Shown one piece after another: positions 1 to 9,633 of a stretch of 64,000 nucleotides of DNA. This DNA comes from Agarivorans sp. TSD2052 (GTDB taxonomy: Bacteria > Pseudomonadota > Gammaproteobacteria > Enterobacterales > Celerinatantimonadaceae): the NCBI RefSeq assembly GCF_023238625.1, contig NZ_CP096670.1:1477501-1541500 (forward strand), in the 5' to 3' direction. Below the pieces are notes generated by a model that made no database searches, was not told the origin of the DNA, and worked only from the letters and a program-made list of their open reading frames with translations. Each line of letters begins with the position of its first letter. Within the stretch, counting starts at the first letter, position 1. The position numbers and the translations under genes were made by a program.

Positions 1-2
1 AT

Positions 3-1076
3 AGCGCGTTGTTTAAGCAGGCCGGCTTGTTAGCTATCGTCTTTTTTGTTGGTATGTTGATGCTGGGGCTGATATTTCGCAGTGCGGTGGCCAAGCGGCT
101 TAACCTATTGCGTAGTCGTTTGCTAGAGGCTTCCACCCATTCTGATTTACGCGTAGATTTCAGCGATGAGTGGCATGATGAAATAGGCGGGGTATACGCT
201 TCTATTCACAGTTTAGTCGCCTCTTTTAGAAAAAATCTGATCCACATTTCTAGCAGTAGTGAAGAGTTGCATAATGCGGCTGAGCGAGTAAAAAGTGTGG
301 CTGAGTCTACCGAGCAATCGGTGGTTAGCCTAAAATCAGGGACCGACTCAGTGGCAGCCACCTTATTGGAAATTGAAGCTTCATCCAATGAGGTTAAACA
401 AAACGCTAAATACACTACAGAACGAACTCAAGGGGCCAATTTACAAGTTGAATCGGGGGCCAATAAGGCTCAGCAAATATTGACCCATATGCAAACTTTA
501 GTGGGTATCGTTAATAAGGCCAATCAAAGCCTGGCAGAGTTGGGCGAGCGCAGCGAGAAAGTGAACCTGATGGTTGATACTATTTCTGCGATTGCAGAGC
601 AAACTAATTTGTTAGCCTTAAATGCTGCGATTGAAGCCGCCCGTGCCGGAGAGCAAGGCAGAGGGTTTGCGGTGGTTGCCGATGAAGTGCGCTCGCTGGC
701 GAGCAGAACCCGCCAATCTACCGACGAAATAAAAGCGATTAACGAGCAGTTGAGTGTGCAAAAGGATCGGGTGGTTGATGTCATGGGCGAAGCTAATCGC
801 TCAGCGCTAGATTCAGAAAGCCATATTAATGAGTTGTGTGACATTTTAGATAATATTGCCAGCCATAGTGGCGAGATAGCCGAACTAAATTCACAAATGG
901 CACTGTCTGCCGAACAGCAAAATCAAGCGGTTAGCGAAGTGAATATCCATGTTACTAATATTCAAGATATCGCTGAATTGACCGCCAAAGATGCCAGTGA
1001 AGATAACATTATCAGTGACCGTGTAGTGGCATTAGCCACCCAGCTAAGAACGATGGTCAATGACTATAAAGTATAA
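3..1076 (+). CDS. Methyl-accepting chemotaxis protein, 5'-truncated
   Basis: This is the C-terminal part of a chemoreceptor. The reading frame is open to the window edge, so the true start and the sensor domain lie outside; the apparent TTG start at 9 is only an internal codon. Visible parts are one membrane helix (about residues 5-24 from position 9), a linker that may be a degenerate HAMP domain, and a long coiled-coil signalling domain. The diagnostic hairpin tip ([20 protein letters not shown]) sits at about residues 204-223 and is where CheA and CheW dock. The protein ends without a CheR-tethering pentapeptide. The ligand cannot be told from this fragment. Confidence 0.93.
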   Translation, partial: SALFKQAGLLAIVFFVGMLMLGLIFRSAVAKRLNLLRSRLLEASTHSDLRVDFSDEWHDEIGGVYASIHSLVASFRKNLIHISSSSEELHNAAERVKSVAESTEQSVVSLKSGTDSVAATLLEIEASSNEVKQNAKYTTERTQGANLQVESGANKAQQILTHMQTLVGIVNKANQSLAELGERSEKVNLMVDTISAIAEQTNLLALNAAIEAARAGEQGRGFAVVADEVRSLASRTRQSTDEIKAINEQLSVQKDRVVDVMGEANRSALDSESHINELCDILDNIASHSGEIAELNSQMALSAEQQNQAVSEVNIHVTNIQDIAELTAKDASEDNIISDRVVALATQLRTMVNDYKV

Positions 1077-1198
1077 CTGGTGCGGTATTACTATTCGTTT
1101 CTAAAACCGATTGTTCAGAGAATAAAGACCGCTAATTGTGGAAGTAGCATGGTGATTTACAATTTGTTTAGTCGGCATGCTACGCCAGATTAAAATAT

Positions 1199-1223
1199 CA
1201 GCAGGGCAAGGTTGCGCCTGCTG
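1199..1223 (-). terminator. Hairpin downstream of the mscS-family gene
   Basis: A 7-bp inverted repeat (CAGCAGG / CCTGCTG, 11-nt loop) lies just past the stop of the minus-strand channel gene. Read on the minus strand it is followed by an ATATTTTAAT tract. It is a plausible but weak intrinsic terminator because the U tract is interrupted. Confidence 0.45.
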
Positions 1224-1230
1224 GGTGAAA

Positions 1231-2115
1231 CTAAGCGACAGTGCTACTTGTCTGCTGAGCATGAGAAATTGTTAGCGCGCCATCTAGATGAATATCGCGC
1301 TGTGGGAAAGCGATGATAATGTCGTGCTCAGCGAACAATTCATCAATTCTAAACCGAATCTCACTGCTCACCTGCCTAAGTTGTCCTTCCATTTGGGCTT
1401 CGACCCAAAAATACACCACAAAGGCTAGGGCATTATCACCGAAGTCGTTAAAAACGACTGTGGGGGCGGGTTGGCTTAATACTGCTTCTTGTTCTTTTAC
1501 TGCCTGTTCAATTAACAACGCGACCTGGCGGCAAGGTGAGCCATAAGCCACGCCCACATTAATAGTGGTACGCGTTCGAGTATCAATTAACGTCCAGTTG
1601 ATCACGGTGTTCTCAAGCAATTTACTATTTGGGATCAGTAAATGTACGCCATCAGTTCGGCGAATTCGGGTTGAGCGAGTATTAATGGCTTCAACATTGC
1701 CCTTCACTCCATCAACTTCTAAGAAATCACCGATTTTAATCGGGCGCTCCCACATCAAAATCCAGCCACTAATGAAATTGTTGATGATGTTCTGTGCACC
1801 AAAACCTACCCCGATAGCTATCGCACCGGAAAGAAATGCAAAAGCGGTAATGGGGATGTTGATCAGTTCTAGGGCCATTACTAACACTATTACTATGCCA
1901 AGTATGTAAGCGATGCGACTGACTAAATGAATCACATCCGGCGTTACGCCTTTGCGAGTCATACGCCTGACTAGTAATTTGATAATAGTTTTCAGAGTGA
2001 GGTAACTAAGCAGTAGTAAAAAGGGAATAAGCAAAATGTCGCCTAAACTGATGGCCTTATCTTGAATGGTGAAAACCGGTATCGCGAGCACTTCATTTAT
2101 TTTGTCAATGTTCAT
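1231..2115 (-). CDS. mscS: MscS-family mechanosensitive channel
   Basis: A small-conductance mechanosensitive channel of the inner membrane that releases solutes on hypo-osmotic shock. The length, 294 residues, fits short MscS proteins. Three membrane helices are visible at about residues 24-46, 62-84 and 90-115; the third is the Gly/Ala-rich pore helix (SGAIAIGVGFGAQN). It is followed by the conserved stretch WERPIKIGDFLEVDGVKG of the beta domain and then the alpha-beta vestibule. The ATG has a good ribosome site (AAGGAAGC). It appears to be a single-gene unit. Confidence 0.93.
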   Translation of the reverse strand: MNIDKINEVLAIPVFTIQDKAISLGDILLIPFLLLLSYLTLKTIIKLLVRRMTRKGVTPDVIHLVSRIAYILGIVIVLVMALELINIPITAFAFLSGAIAIGVGFGAQNIINNFISGWILMWERPIKIGDFLEVDGVKGNVEAINTRSTRIRRTDGVHLLIPNSKLLENTVINWTLIDTRTRTTINVGVAYGSPCRQVALLIEQAVKEQEAVLSQPAPTVVFNDFGDNALAFVVYFWVEAQMEGQLRQVSSEIRFRIDELFAEHDIIIAFPQRDIHLDGALTISHAQQTSSTVA

Positions 2116-2330
2116 TGAGCTTCCTTGATATGTATAAACAAGTCTAATTTTAATTAGAGTTTACCGCTAAATGTATGAGATGCGTGTATTTTTAGACATT
2201 GATTCACTTTACCTGAGCGATAAATAACAGCCACACCTTGGATTGTCTGAAGAAGCAATAGGTGCCAGTTAAGGAATGGCAAGTATTTTTTTTATAGTGT
2301 TTTTGTTTGTATGGCGAGAGACCTAAAGTT

Positions 2331-2603
2331 TTACACTGCGCCCTTTGCTATCAGTAAGTCTCCATGCAAGGCTACAAACTTATCGTACAGCTGTTCTTCG
2401 GTTTCATTATGAGCGGGGTCTACTGCTATGCAATCGATCGGGCATACGTCAATGCAAGTAGGGCGCTCGTAGTGGCCTTTACATTCTGTACAGCGTTCGG
2501 GGTCGATAACCGTAATCACGCCATCGTAAGAGATGGCTTGGTTAGGACACTCTGGCTCACACATGTCACAGTTGATGCATTTTTTACTAATTTTCAGGGC
2601 CAT
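2331..2603 (-). CDS. yfhL: YfhL-type 2[4Fe-4S] ferredoxin
   Basis: A small cytoplasmic electron carrier of the YfhL / Allochromatium vinosum ferredoxin family, 90 residues. Two cluster motifs are visible. The first is C9-x2-C12-x2-C15-x3-C19-P. The second is C38-x2-C41-x8-C50-x3-C54-P with an additional C58; the eight-residue insertion between C41 and C50 is the family signature. The partner enzyme is not evident from context. The gene stands alone between intergenic stretches. Confidence 0.92.
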   Translation of the reverse strand: MALKISKKCINCDMCEPECPNQAISYDGVITVIDPERCTECKGHYERPTCIDVCPIDCIAVDPAHNETEEQLYDKFVALHGDLLIAKGAV

Positions 2604-2949
2604 AAAACAATACTCGTAATATTTTCAATCAATACCGTCGATTACAAAACCCGATTATTTCTGTCATTGGGCAGAATAATACTAAGGCTTTATGAATGCT
2701 AATTGCTTATAACCAAATATGATTTGTTGTTATGAATCGATGACGCACAGGTCACTGTAGTTTTATTATGATCACGCTAGGTGCAAGCTGCGGGCGCATT
2801 CTACCATAATGCAGAAAAATGCCAACTGAGTCACATTGGTGATAATGGTCAGCTGTAAATTTGTGCTAAATATTAATGCTATGGACTAGCGATAGAGCTA
2901 GGTACCACGCCACGGCATCCTTGCTACAGCATGGTTTTTACACTGACAA
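2604..2949. other. Intergenic region upstream of the ferredoxin gene
   Basis: About 350 bases between two minus-strand genes. It must hold the ferredoxin promoter. I see no convincing coding sequence, RNA gene or strong inverted repeat. The short frames antisense to the neighbouring small secreted-protein gene look spurious. Confidence 0.4.
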
Positions 2950-3216
2950 TTATTGTCTTTCCGGGCCGCCTTCTGGCATACATGCGAGTACAGCATCTTC
3001 TTCATGTGGTGGTGCACCACAAATACCACTCATTGCTTCATCTTCTCTACCTGAAAAACTACAGCTATCACCTTCTGACATCCCCTCACAAGCATCTAGG
3101 GCTTCTTGAGGTGGTTTACGCGGCCCTTTAGCTTGCACCGTCGTTAATGGAAGCGCCAGGCCAGCGACGATAAGTGCTGTTAGCAGTGATTTATGGGAAA
3201 GTTTGTTAAGCCACAT
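2950..3216 (-). CDS. Small Cys-containing secreted protein
   Basis: An 88-residue exported protein. A clear signal peptide ends in VQA near residue 29, so the mature protein is about 59 residues with four cysteines (in ACEG, SCSF, ICGA and LACMP), probably two disulfides in the periplasm. I recognise the general pattern (PPQEALDAC ... GDSCSF ... GICGAP ... ACMPEGG) as a recurring uncharacterised family in marine gammaproteobacteria, but I know no function. It lies 93 bases downstream of the BaeR-like regulator gene on the same strand, so it may be co-transcribed with, or a target of, that envelope-stress system. Confidence 0.75.
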   Translation of the reverse strand: MWLNKLSHKSLLTALIVAGLALPLTTVQAKGPRKPPQEALDACEGMSEGDSCSFSGREDEAMSGICGAPPHEEDAVLACMPEGGPERQ

Positions 3217-3309
3217 GTCTAAATCCTATTATTTGATGAGTGACTACAGTTTAGTTGAGCATCATGCAAACATTGCGTAGTGATTATGCAGAAATAGCGA
3301 ATTTTTGTT

Positions 3310-3996
3310 TTATTCAACTTTATAGCCAATACCATAGATAGAGTGAATGACTTCTTCACCATTGGCTGCCTCAGTTATTTTTTTGCGCAAGTTTTTAATG
3401 TGGCTGTTAATGGTTTGTTCACTCACAATTCGGTTGTCGGAATAACACTGCTGCATCAGCTGTTCACGCGAATATACGCGACCGGGGTGCTCTAGCAAGG
3501 TTTGTAATAGTTTGAACTCAACGGGGGTCAGTTCAAGGTCTTTGTCATTGACCAAACACTTAAATTCATCAGGCTTTAATTTGATATTGCGATACTGGAT
3601 AGATGAATGACTATCTTCCATCGATATCGAACGCACCCGCCTTAAAATAGTGTGAACTCTGGCGACCACTTCTCTAGGTAAAAATGGCTTACACACATAA
3701 TCATCAGCACCTAGCTCTAAACCCAGCAAACGACTAATTTCGTCGACTCGGGCAGTAATCATCATAATTGGCACGTCGCTAAACTGTCTAACCTGTTTGC
3801 AAATGGTTAAACCGTCCATACCTGGCAGCATCAAATCCAAGATGACAAAGGCCGGCTTAGACGCTTTAATCGCGCTCACTGCATGAGTGCCTTCGTGAAG
3901 GATGCTCACTTGAAAACCATCATTGCGTAGATAGTCGGCTAACAACTGGGCAATTTTCTCTTCATCCTCAACGATAAGAATTGTGCTGTTATTCAT
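3310..3996 (-). CDS. baeR: BaeR-like response regulator
   Basis: OmpR/PhoB-type response regulator, 228 residues. The receiver domain has the acidic pair in VEDEEK, the phospho-acceptor Asp in LDLMLPGMDG, and the Thr and Lys positions in MITAR and CKPF. A winged-helix DNA-binding domain follows (about residues 130-228). The stretch LLGLELGADDYVCKPFLPRE is BaeR-like, and the BaeSR system responds to envelope stress and controls efflux in enterics. It lies 11 bases downstream of the kinase gene, in one operon. The exact stimulus in this organism is unknown. Confidence 0.9.
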   Translation of the reverse strand: MNNSTILIVEDEEKIAQLLADYLRNDGFQVSILHEGTHAVSAIKASKPAFVILDLMLPGMDGLTICKQVRQFSDVPIMMITARVDEISRLLGLELGADDYVCKPFLPREVVARVHTILRRVRSISMEDSHSSIQYRNIKLKPDEFKCLVNDKDLELTPVEFKLLQTLLEHPGRVYSREQLMQQCYSDNRIVSEQTINSHIKNLRKKITEAANGEEVIHSIYGIGYKVE

Positions 3997-4007
3997 TGGT
4001 ACCTCAT

Positions 4008-5420
4008 TTAAAGGGAGGGGAAACGGATTTCAATGGCAATACCGCCAAGTTCGGCAGGTGCAGCGGTAATACTACCCTGATGGGCCTCAACAATGTTTTT
4101 GCAAATAGTTAGGCCTAAACCTGCTCCGGCGGTCCGTCTGCTACGTGAAGAATCTTGACGATATAGCGGCTCAAAGAGTTGCTCTGGCGGAGCATCACCC
4201 AAACCGGGCGCTGAATCTTTAACCGAAAGCAAAACCTCATGCGGGCCTTGCTTTAGCGCAATGTTAATAACGCCAGGGGAGTCAGTATAGGCGAGAGCAT
4301 TATCCACAATGTTGGTCAGTAGTTGTTGTATGCGTACTGGGTCACCGTTGATGAGTGGTTGGGCATCACACGTCATATTTAGTGAAAGGCCTTGCTCGTT
4401 TGCTCGCCTCGCGGACTGCTGTGCCACTTGGCCTACATACTCGGCGAGATTGAGTGTTTCAAAATGATAATGTAGACCACCAATGTCAGATAGTGACAGT
4501 AAGTATAGGTCTTCAATGAGTCGTCTTAATCGAGACACTTCATTGTCTATTGAGTGTAACTGAGCCATGCATAAGGGGCGAATACCGTCTTTAATCGCTT
4601 CTATTTCTCCGGTTAATACGGTAACCGGAGTGCGTAATTCATGAGATATATCGGCCAGTGAGCGACGGCGAGCGCTGCGGTTATGTTCTAGTTGTAGGCC
4701 TAGTCTGTCTAAATCGCGGATCAGCGCGCCTAATTCGTCGTTGCGCCGTTCGCCTATGGGGTTTGAGTAATTACCTTTTGATAGCTCAGATATACCTGCC
4801 AATAGTCGTTTCACTGGGGCCAGTAACTTGCGGGCAAGTATGGCTGAAACAAACACCGAAATAGCCAAACAAATTAAGCCAATAATGATACTGGTGCGGG
4901 CTTGGTGTTGAGAAAACGCAGTTTCTTGAAGCGAATAGAACTTTCGTTTTGGTGCACTGTGAAGTTCACCAACCTTGCTGTTTTCAACATAAATATCAAC
5001 CACTGTAAGCTCTGCAATGTCGCTGAGCATTGGCCCTGCGATGAGCGTTCCTGTTTCATCATAAAGAGAGGTAGGCACCGCCATCCTAGGAGGCGGAGGC
5101 GCTTGGTTGAAGTCAGGGGATCGAGGGGGTGGCGGGCGCCTATGGCCCGAAGGCTGACCAAGTTCTCTCGATGCTCCCTCAATTGACCTTTCAATGAGGT
5201 GATCAATGGTTCTACTAGGGATCGCCTGCCAATTATTGTTAGCTTTTTGGTATTCATCAGACAGTTCTGCTGAAAGGCTCTGAAGTCGTTGCTGCTCAAG
5301 CGCATTGACGTAGTCTAAAAAACCGCGCTCAAAGCTCCAACGCGCGAGTAGCAAAGTTGCCGCAAGGATAAATAAGGTGATACCGATAAAAGCGGTACTT
5401 AGTTTTTGAGTTAAGGTCAT
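4008..5420 (-). CDS. baeS: BaeS-like sensor histidine kinase
   Basis: Inner-membrane sensor kinase, 470 residues. An N-terminal membrane helix (about 9-30) is followed by a periplasmic domain of about 140 residues containing an unusual proline/arginine-rich stretch (RRPPPPRS ... APPPPRM). Then come a second helix (about 175-197), a HAMP linker, a HisKA box (DISHELRTPVTVL) and an HATPase domain with an N box (DNALAYTD) and GAGLGLTIC. It pairs with the regulator gene 11 bases downstream. The Pro-rich periplasmic insertion is the least conserved part and may define the signal sensed. Confidence 0.9.
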   Translation of the reverse strand: MTLTQKLSTAFIGITLFILAATLLLARWSFERGFLDYVNALEQQRLQSLSAELSDEYQKANNNWQAIPSRTIDHLIERSIEGASRELGQPSGHRRPPPPRSPDFNQAPPPPRMAVPTSLYDETGTLIAGPMLSDIAELTVVDIYVENSKVGELHSAPKRKFYSLQETAFSQHQARTSIIIGLICLAISVFVSAILARKLLAPVKRLLAGISELSKGNYSNPIGERRNDELGALIRDLDRLGLQLEHNRSARRRSLADISHELRTPVTVLTGEIEAIKDGIRPLCMAQLHSIDNEVSRLRRLIEDLYLLSLSDIGGLHYHFETLNLAEYVGQVAQQSARRANEQGLSLNMTCDAQPLINGDPVRIQQLLTNIVDNALAYTDSPGVINIALKQGPHEVLLSVKDSAPGLGDAPPEQLFEPLYRQDSSRSRRTAGAGLGLTICKNIVEAHQGSITAAPAELGGIAIEIRFPSL

Positions 5421-5779
5421 ACTTTAGAGACGTTTATGGTTAATACCGTAGCGTTGGGTAAACGCTTAATCTGAGCCATGTTCAGAGTATCATAGTTTGG
5501 CGGATCGGAAGGCTGCGTTTGCTCAAGCCTTAGTCAGTGAGAACGTTGTCACTTCACTTCAGTATAACAAGCATTTTGTTCGCCAATTGTGCAGAAAAGA
5601 TGAAGACTGACTTACGTGAATAGAGAAGCGTCGGCGAACGTGTTGACCACCTATTAGTGGCGGACTTCTGCGCCAAGGCAATTACTGCCAATTTCCCTTT
5701 TTTCTCCATCTCTTTTGCATATTCACTGTCAATAATCGAGGGATAAATAACGCGGGATAAGCTTTAGGATGGAGCCACA
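5421..5779. other. Divergent control region
   Basis: About 360 bases between the baeSR-like operon (leftward) and the DUF1566 lipoprotein gene (rightward). It should hold both promoters. I see no BaeR-type direct repeat that I would assign with confidence, and no coding sequence. Confidence 0.35.
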
Positions 5780-6955
5780 ATGCAGCGAACACACCTACCT
5801 CAACGTTTAAGTATAGTCAGTTTAGGGATCGTCCTTTGTGGGTGTAATGGCATCGAAGGCATTATCGATAGCAGTGAAGAAGCCAACGATGTTTTGGATT
5901 TCAATTTGGCCGACACAGGGCAGGTAAATTGCTTAGGCAATGATGGCGCTGTCATTAATTGCCCCGTTGCTGGAGAGGACTATTTTGGTCAAGATGCTCA
6001 ATATTCAGGAAATCCTTTTAGTTTCACCGATAACAACGATGGCACCGTAAGCGACAATATCACCGGCCTAATGTGGCAACAAATCCCCGACAATCGGGGG
6101 TTGAGTTATCAAGATGCGGTGGATTATTGTAATGACTTAGCGTTAGCTGGCTATAGTGATTGGCGGGTTCCTAGCACTAAAGAACTGTTTTCATTAAGCG
6201 ACTTTTCAATAGGTTGGCCTTATTTGGATACAAGCTATTTTGGTTTAGCGGGCAGTGTCGTCAGCAAGGATGAGCAATATTGGACGGAGGTCTATGTTGG
6301 GAGCACCATAGCAGGACCTGACTCAGCCGCCTTTGGGGTAAACCACGGTTCTGGTCACATAAAAGCTTATGCCGCTGATGTCTCTGGCCAAATGGGTAAC
6401 TATGTACGCGCTGTGCGCGGAGATCGTTACGGCGTGAATCAGTTTGTCAACAATGATGATGGCACCATTACTGACAGAGCAACAGGCTTAATGTGGGCAC
6501 AACAAGACAGCGGCTATGGTATGAACTGGCAGGAAGCGCTGGCCTATGCAACAGACTCAACGCTGGCAAGTTACACTGATTGGCGGGTGCCTAATATTAA
6601 AGAGTTGCACAGCATTGTTGATTACACTCACTCTCCTAGTACGCAAAATGAGGTAGACCTAGGGCCTGCTATTGATACCGATTTTTTTGATATTACAGAA
6701 TTGAGAGATGACGAGACCGTGTATGACAAGGATTATGGTTATTTTTGGTCTAGTACTAGCGCCTATTTTGGTAGTGATAGCCAAGAATATTATTACGCAT
6801 GGTATGTGGCATTTGGAACGGCAAGCGACGGCGAGGGAAATGACTTCCACGGTGCGGGTGGTGTGCGATTTGATACTAAATATCAAGGTGGCGCCTTGGG
6901 CGAAGGAGGAGAACGTTATTATAACTATGTGCGTTTAGTCAGAGATGCACCTTAG
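5780..6955 (+). CDS. DUF1566 (Lcl C-terminal-like) lipoprotein, two repeats
   Basis: A 391-residue predicted lipoprotein. The N-terminal hydrophobic stretch ends in LCGC, so Cys22 could be lipidated; the Cys at the -2 position is unusual for a lipobox. Two DUF1566 modules follow, each with DGTxxDxxTGLMW and, about 40 residues later, DWRVPxxKEL, at about residues 85-215 and 220-390. The family is linked to the C-terminal domain of Legionella collagen-like adhesin and to surface or exported proteins. The specific role here is unknown. The ATG follows a GGATGGAG-like ribosome site. Confidence 0.85.
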   Translation: MQRTHLPQRLSIVSLGIVLCGCNGIEGIIDSSEEANDVLDFNLADTGQVNCLGNDGAVINCPVAGEDYFGQDAQYSGNPFSFTDNNDGTVSDNITGLMWQQIPDNRGLSYQDAVDYCNDLALAGYSDWRVPSTKELFSLSDFSIGWPYLDTSYFGLAGSVVSKDEQYWTEVYVGSTIAGPDSAAFGVNHGSGHIKAYAADVSGQMGNYVRAVRGDRYGVNQFVNNDDGTITDRATGLMWAQQDSGYGMNWQEALAYATDSTLASYTDWRVPNIKELHSIVDYTHSPSTQNEVDLGPAIDTDFFDITELRDDETVYDKDYGYFWSSTSAYFGSDSQEYYYAWYVAFGTASDGEGNDFHGAGGVRFDTKYQGGALGEGGERYYNYVRLVRDAP

Positions 6956-6975
6956 TTAAGGGGGTTATAGGCACT

Positions 6976-7003
6976 AAAAAGCCGATAGCAATGAGTTATC
7001 GGC
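6976..7003 (-). terminator. Intrinsic terminator of trhP
   Basis: A perfect 7-bp stem (GCCGATA / TATCGGC, 9-nt loop) is followed on the minus strand by TTTTT. It lies about 50 bases past the trhP stop and also sits between two convergent genes. Confidence 0.8.
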
Positions 7004-7056
7004 GGGTAAGTGCTAATGGGTAAACAAACTGATTAGCCTAGACAGGCAATGCTTAT

Positions 7057-8424
7057 TTACACTTTAGTTTCAGTCTCTTGGTGTGGGTTTCGGGTGTTTT
7101 GTCCTGTTTGTAGATTGCGCATGATGAGTGCATGCTCTAAATCTACATGTTCGGGTACGGGTAAGAATACCGTATGACCACTGCCTTTAGCGTCATCAAT
7201 CAGCTCACCCTTTTTGTTTTCAAGGTGCTCCAATTTGAAGTTGAGGTTACCTTGTGGAGTCATTAACTCTAAGGTGTCGCCTAACAAAAATTTGTTTTTA
7301 ACCGTCACTTCGGCAAGGCCCGCCGCATTGCGGCCTGCTACTTCACCCACAAACTGTTGGGTGTCGCTAATTGAATAGCCGTAGTCGTAGTTTTGGTATT
7401 CATCATGCGTATGGCGACGTAAGAAACCTTCGGTGTAGCCACGGTGCGCTAGGTTTTCTAGGGTACCCATTAGGCTTGGGTCGAAAGGCTTACCCGCTAC
7501 TGCATCGTTAATCGCTTGGCGATAAACTTGTGCAGTACGGGCGCAGTAATAAAATGACTTAGTACGGCCTTCAATTTTAAGCGAATGCACACCCATTTTA
7601 GTCAAACGCTCTACGTGTTGAATAGCACGTAAATCCTTCGAATTCATAATGTAGGTACCATGCTCGTCTTCAAAGGCTGGCATATACTCATTAGGTCGAC
7701 CTTGCTCTTGCAACAAGAATACTTGGTCGCTAGGGGCTCCTGCGCCTAAGGTGGGTTCTACAATTTGCGGTTGTGCCGCAATAATGTCGCCGACTTCGTT
7801 TTCTTTGGCTTCGTGGGCGTTGTACTTCCAACGGCACGAGTTGGTGCAAGTACCTTGGTTTGGGTCACGTTTATTGATGTAACCAGACAGCAAACATCGG
7901 CCAGAGTAGGCCATACACAATGCGCCATGTACAAATACTTCAAGTTCCATTTCAGGCACTTGCATACGGATTTCTTCGATCTCATCTAGCGATAATTCGC
8001 GCGACAAAATCACCCGTTCTACACCTTGTTGATGCCAGAACTTAACGGTAGCCCAGTTAATGGCATTGGCTTGAACCGAAAGATGAATAGTTTGATCAGG
8101 GAACGCTTCACGCACCATCATTATCATGCCTGGGTCAGACATAATAAGTGCATCAGGTTTCATCGCAATGATGGGCTCAATGTCTCGCAGGTAAGTTTTC
8201 AACTTGGCGTTATGCGGGGCAATGTTACTGACCATGTACAGCTTTTTGTTTTGTGCGTGTGCTTCGTTAATCGCTAGCTGCAAGTTTTCAGCATTAAATT
8301 CGTTATTTCTTACACGTAAGGAATAGCGAGGTTGGCCAGCATAAACCGCATCTGCCCCGTAGGCAAAAGCGTAACGCATGTTTTTAAGGCTGCCAGCAGG
8401 CGACAGTAATTCTGGTTTAAACAT
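7057..8424 (-). CDS. trhP: Peptidase U32 family tRNA hydroxylation protein TrhP (YegQ)
   Basis: A U32-family protein, 455 residues from the chosen start. In E. coli, YegQ/TrhP takes part in the prephenate-dependent hydroxylation of U34 in tRNA. The start at MFKPELLSPAG matches the family N-terminus and has a good ribosome site (CGGAGC), whereas the 17 extra upstream residues of the longer frame do not. Signature regions include EVFVHGALCMAYSGRC and the Cys cluster in GTCTNSC, followed by the C-terminal U32 domain. It is a single-gene unit. Confidence 0.95.
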   Translation of the reverse strand: MFKPELLSPAGSLKNMRYAFAYGADAVYAGQPRYSLRVRNNEFNAENLQLAINEAHAQNKKLYMVSNIAPHNAKLKTYLRDIEPIIAMKPDALIMSDPGMIMMVREAFPDQTIHLSVQANAINWATVKFWHQQGVERVILSRELSLDEIEEIRMQVPEMELEVFVHGALCMAYSGRCLLSGYINKRDPNQGTCTNSCRWKYNAHEAKENEVGDIIAAQPQIVEPTLGAGAPSDQVFLLQEQGRPNEYMPAFEDEHGTYIMNSKDLRAIQHVERLTKMGVHSLKIEGRTKSFYYCARTAQVYRQAINDAVAGKPFDPSLMGTLENLAHRGYTEGFLRRHTHDEYQNYDYGYSISDTQQFVGEVAGRNAAGLAEVTVKNKFLLGDTLELMTPQGNLNFKLEHLENKKGELIDDAKGSGHTVFLPVPEHVDLEHALIMRNLQTGQNTRNPHQETETKV

Positions 8425-8603
8425 CAAAGCTCCGGGTCTGAGTCGAATCATTGAGAAGGGCTGCGTACAGCACAATAAGGGCGCGCATTTTACGCGTAGA
8501 GAAGAGGGCTTGCAATGCTTTTGATTAAAAATCCGCCAGCCAGTAACTAAGTACTTGAAACTATGTTAATGGCTGGTGAAATAGGTAAGTTTTATGGGGG
8601 TGT

Positions 8604-9527
8604 TTAGCTGGTTATTTCGCCACCTAAAGCGGCGATAAGATCAGGCACCATTTTACTCAGCTCGCCACTGGCGAGTGCGAAGTCGGCGTCAAAACGCGCG
8701 GCCACATCGCTTTTTTCGATATCTTCGTTTTGCTCGGTAATGGTATCGGTGAACTTAACTCCTTTTATACTCATATCTTCGCTTATCACAAAGCGAACCG
8801 ATTCTGCCCAGGTTAGTTCTAGTTTGGTTACAAACTTATCGGCATCTAAGTGCACTTTAATTTCGTCGCTGAACAAGTCTTGTTCTTTACAACGAATAAT
8901 ACCGCCACCCTCTAGGGCACTGCGTAGCTCAGCTTCTTCGCCCAGTTCAAAGTTGGCTGGAATAGCTTTTTCATTGATCCAGTCGGTCATGGTTACATCG
9001 GCTTGGTTGGCTAAGTTAATGGGCGTAACCGGTAAGCTGCCTAAAGATTTACGTAATAGAGAAATAACTTCTTCAGCTTTTTTGGCGCTGCCAGCATCAA
9101 CCGCGATTAAGTTATTGTCTGGGCTTATCCATGCGTAGGTTAAGCTGGTACGAGAAAAGGCACGCGGTAATAGCGTCATGACAATTTCTTCTTTTAACGC
9201 ATCTTTCTCGGCTTTTTTAAGCGGGCGTTGTTGCTCTTGCTCGATTAGCTCAATTTTATCGGCTAAGGTATCGCGAATTACTGATGCGGGTAGCATCTTC
9301 TCTTCTTTCTTAGCGCATACTAAATACTCATTGCCCACAACATGGATCATGCTTTGACCAAATTTGCCCATTGGCGTTACCCAACCAAATTTGCTTAGGT
9401 CTTGGCTTCCGCAAGGGGTAAAGCTTAGCTCTTCTAAGGTGGCGTCTAGCTTTTCTGGTTCGAGTTCCAATTCTTTGGTAATTCGAAACAACATTAAATT
9501 TTTAAACCACATAACGGAATAACTCAT
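8604..9527 (-). CDS. rdgC: Recombination-associated protein RdgC
   Basis: A ring-shaped DNA-binding protein that modulates RecA, 307 residues, the usual family length. Conserved blocks visible are WFKNLMLFR, FTPCGSQDLSKFGW, LLPRAFSRTS, SAKKAEEVISLLRKSLGSLP and RFDADFALASGEL. A second possible ATG lies five codons in (MWFKN) and matches the E. coli start better; no strong ribosome site separates the two. It stands alone. Confidence 0.95.
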   Translation of the reverse strand: MSYSVMWFKNLMLFRITKELELEPEKLDATLEELSFTPCGSQDLSKFGWVTPMGKFGQSMIHVVGNEYLVCAKKEEKMLPASVIRDTLADKIELIEQEQQRPLKKAEKDALKEEIVMTLLPRAFSRTSLTYAWISPDNNLIAVDAGSAKKAEEVISLLRKSLGSLPVTPINLANQADVTMTDWINEKAIPANFELGEEAELRSALEGGGIIRCKEQDLFSDEIKVHLDADKFVTKLELTWAESVRFVISEDMSIKGVKFTDTITEQNEDIEKSDVAARFDADFALASGELSKMVPDLIAALGGEITS

Positions 9528-9633
9528 TAATAAATTAGGGGCGCTATTCTAACAAAACTACTTGGCTTGTCAGTGCTGATTTACGCTTTTTTTACATCGA
9601 TGTGAACTTAGCGTTTATAGTTCATCGCAGTGC

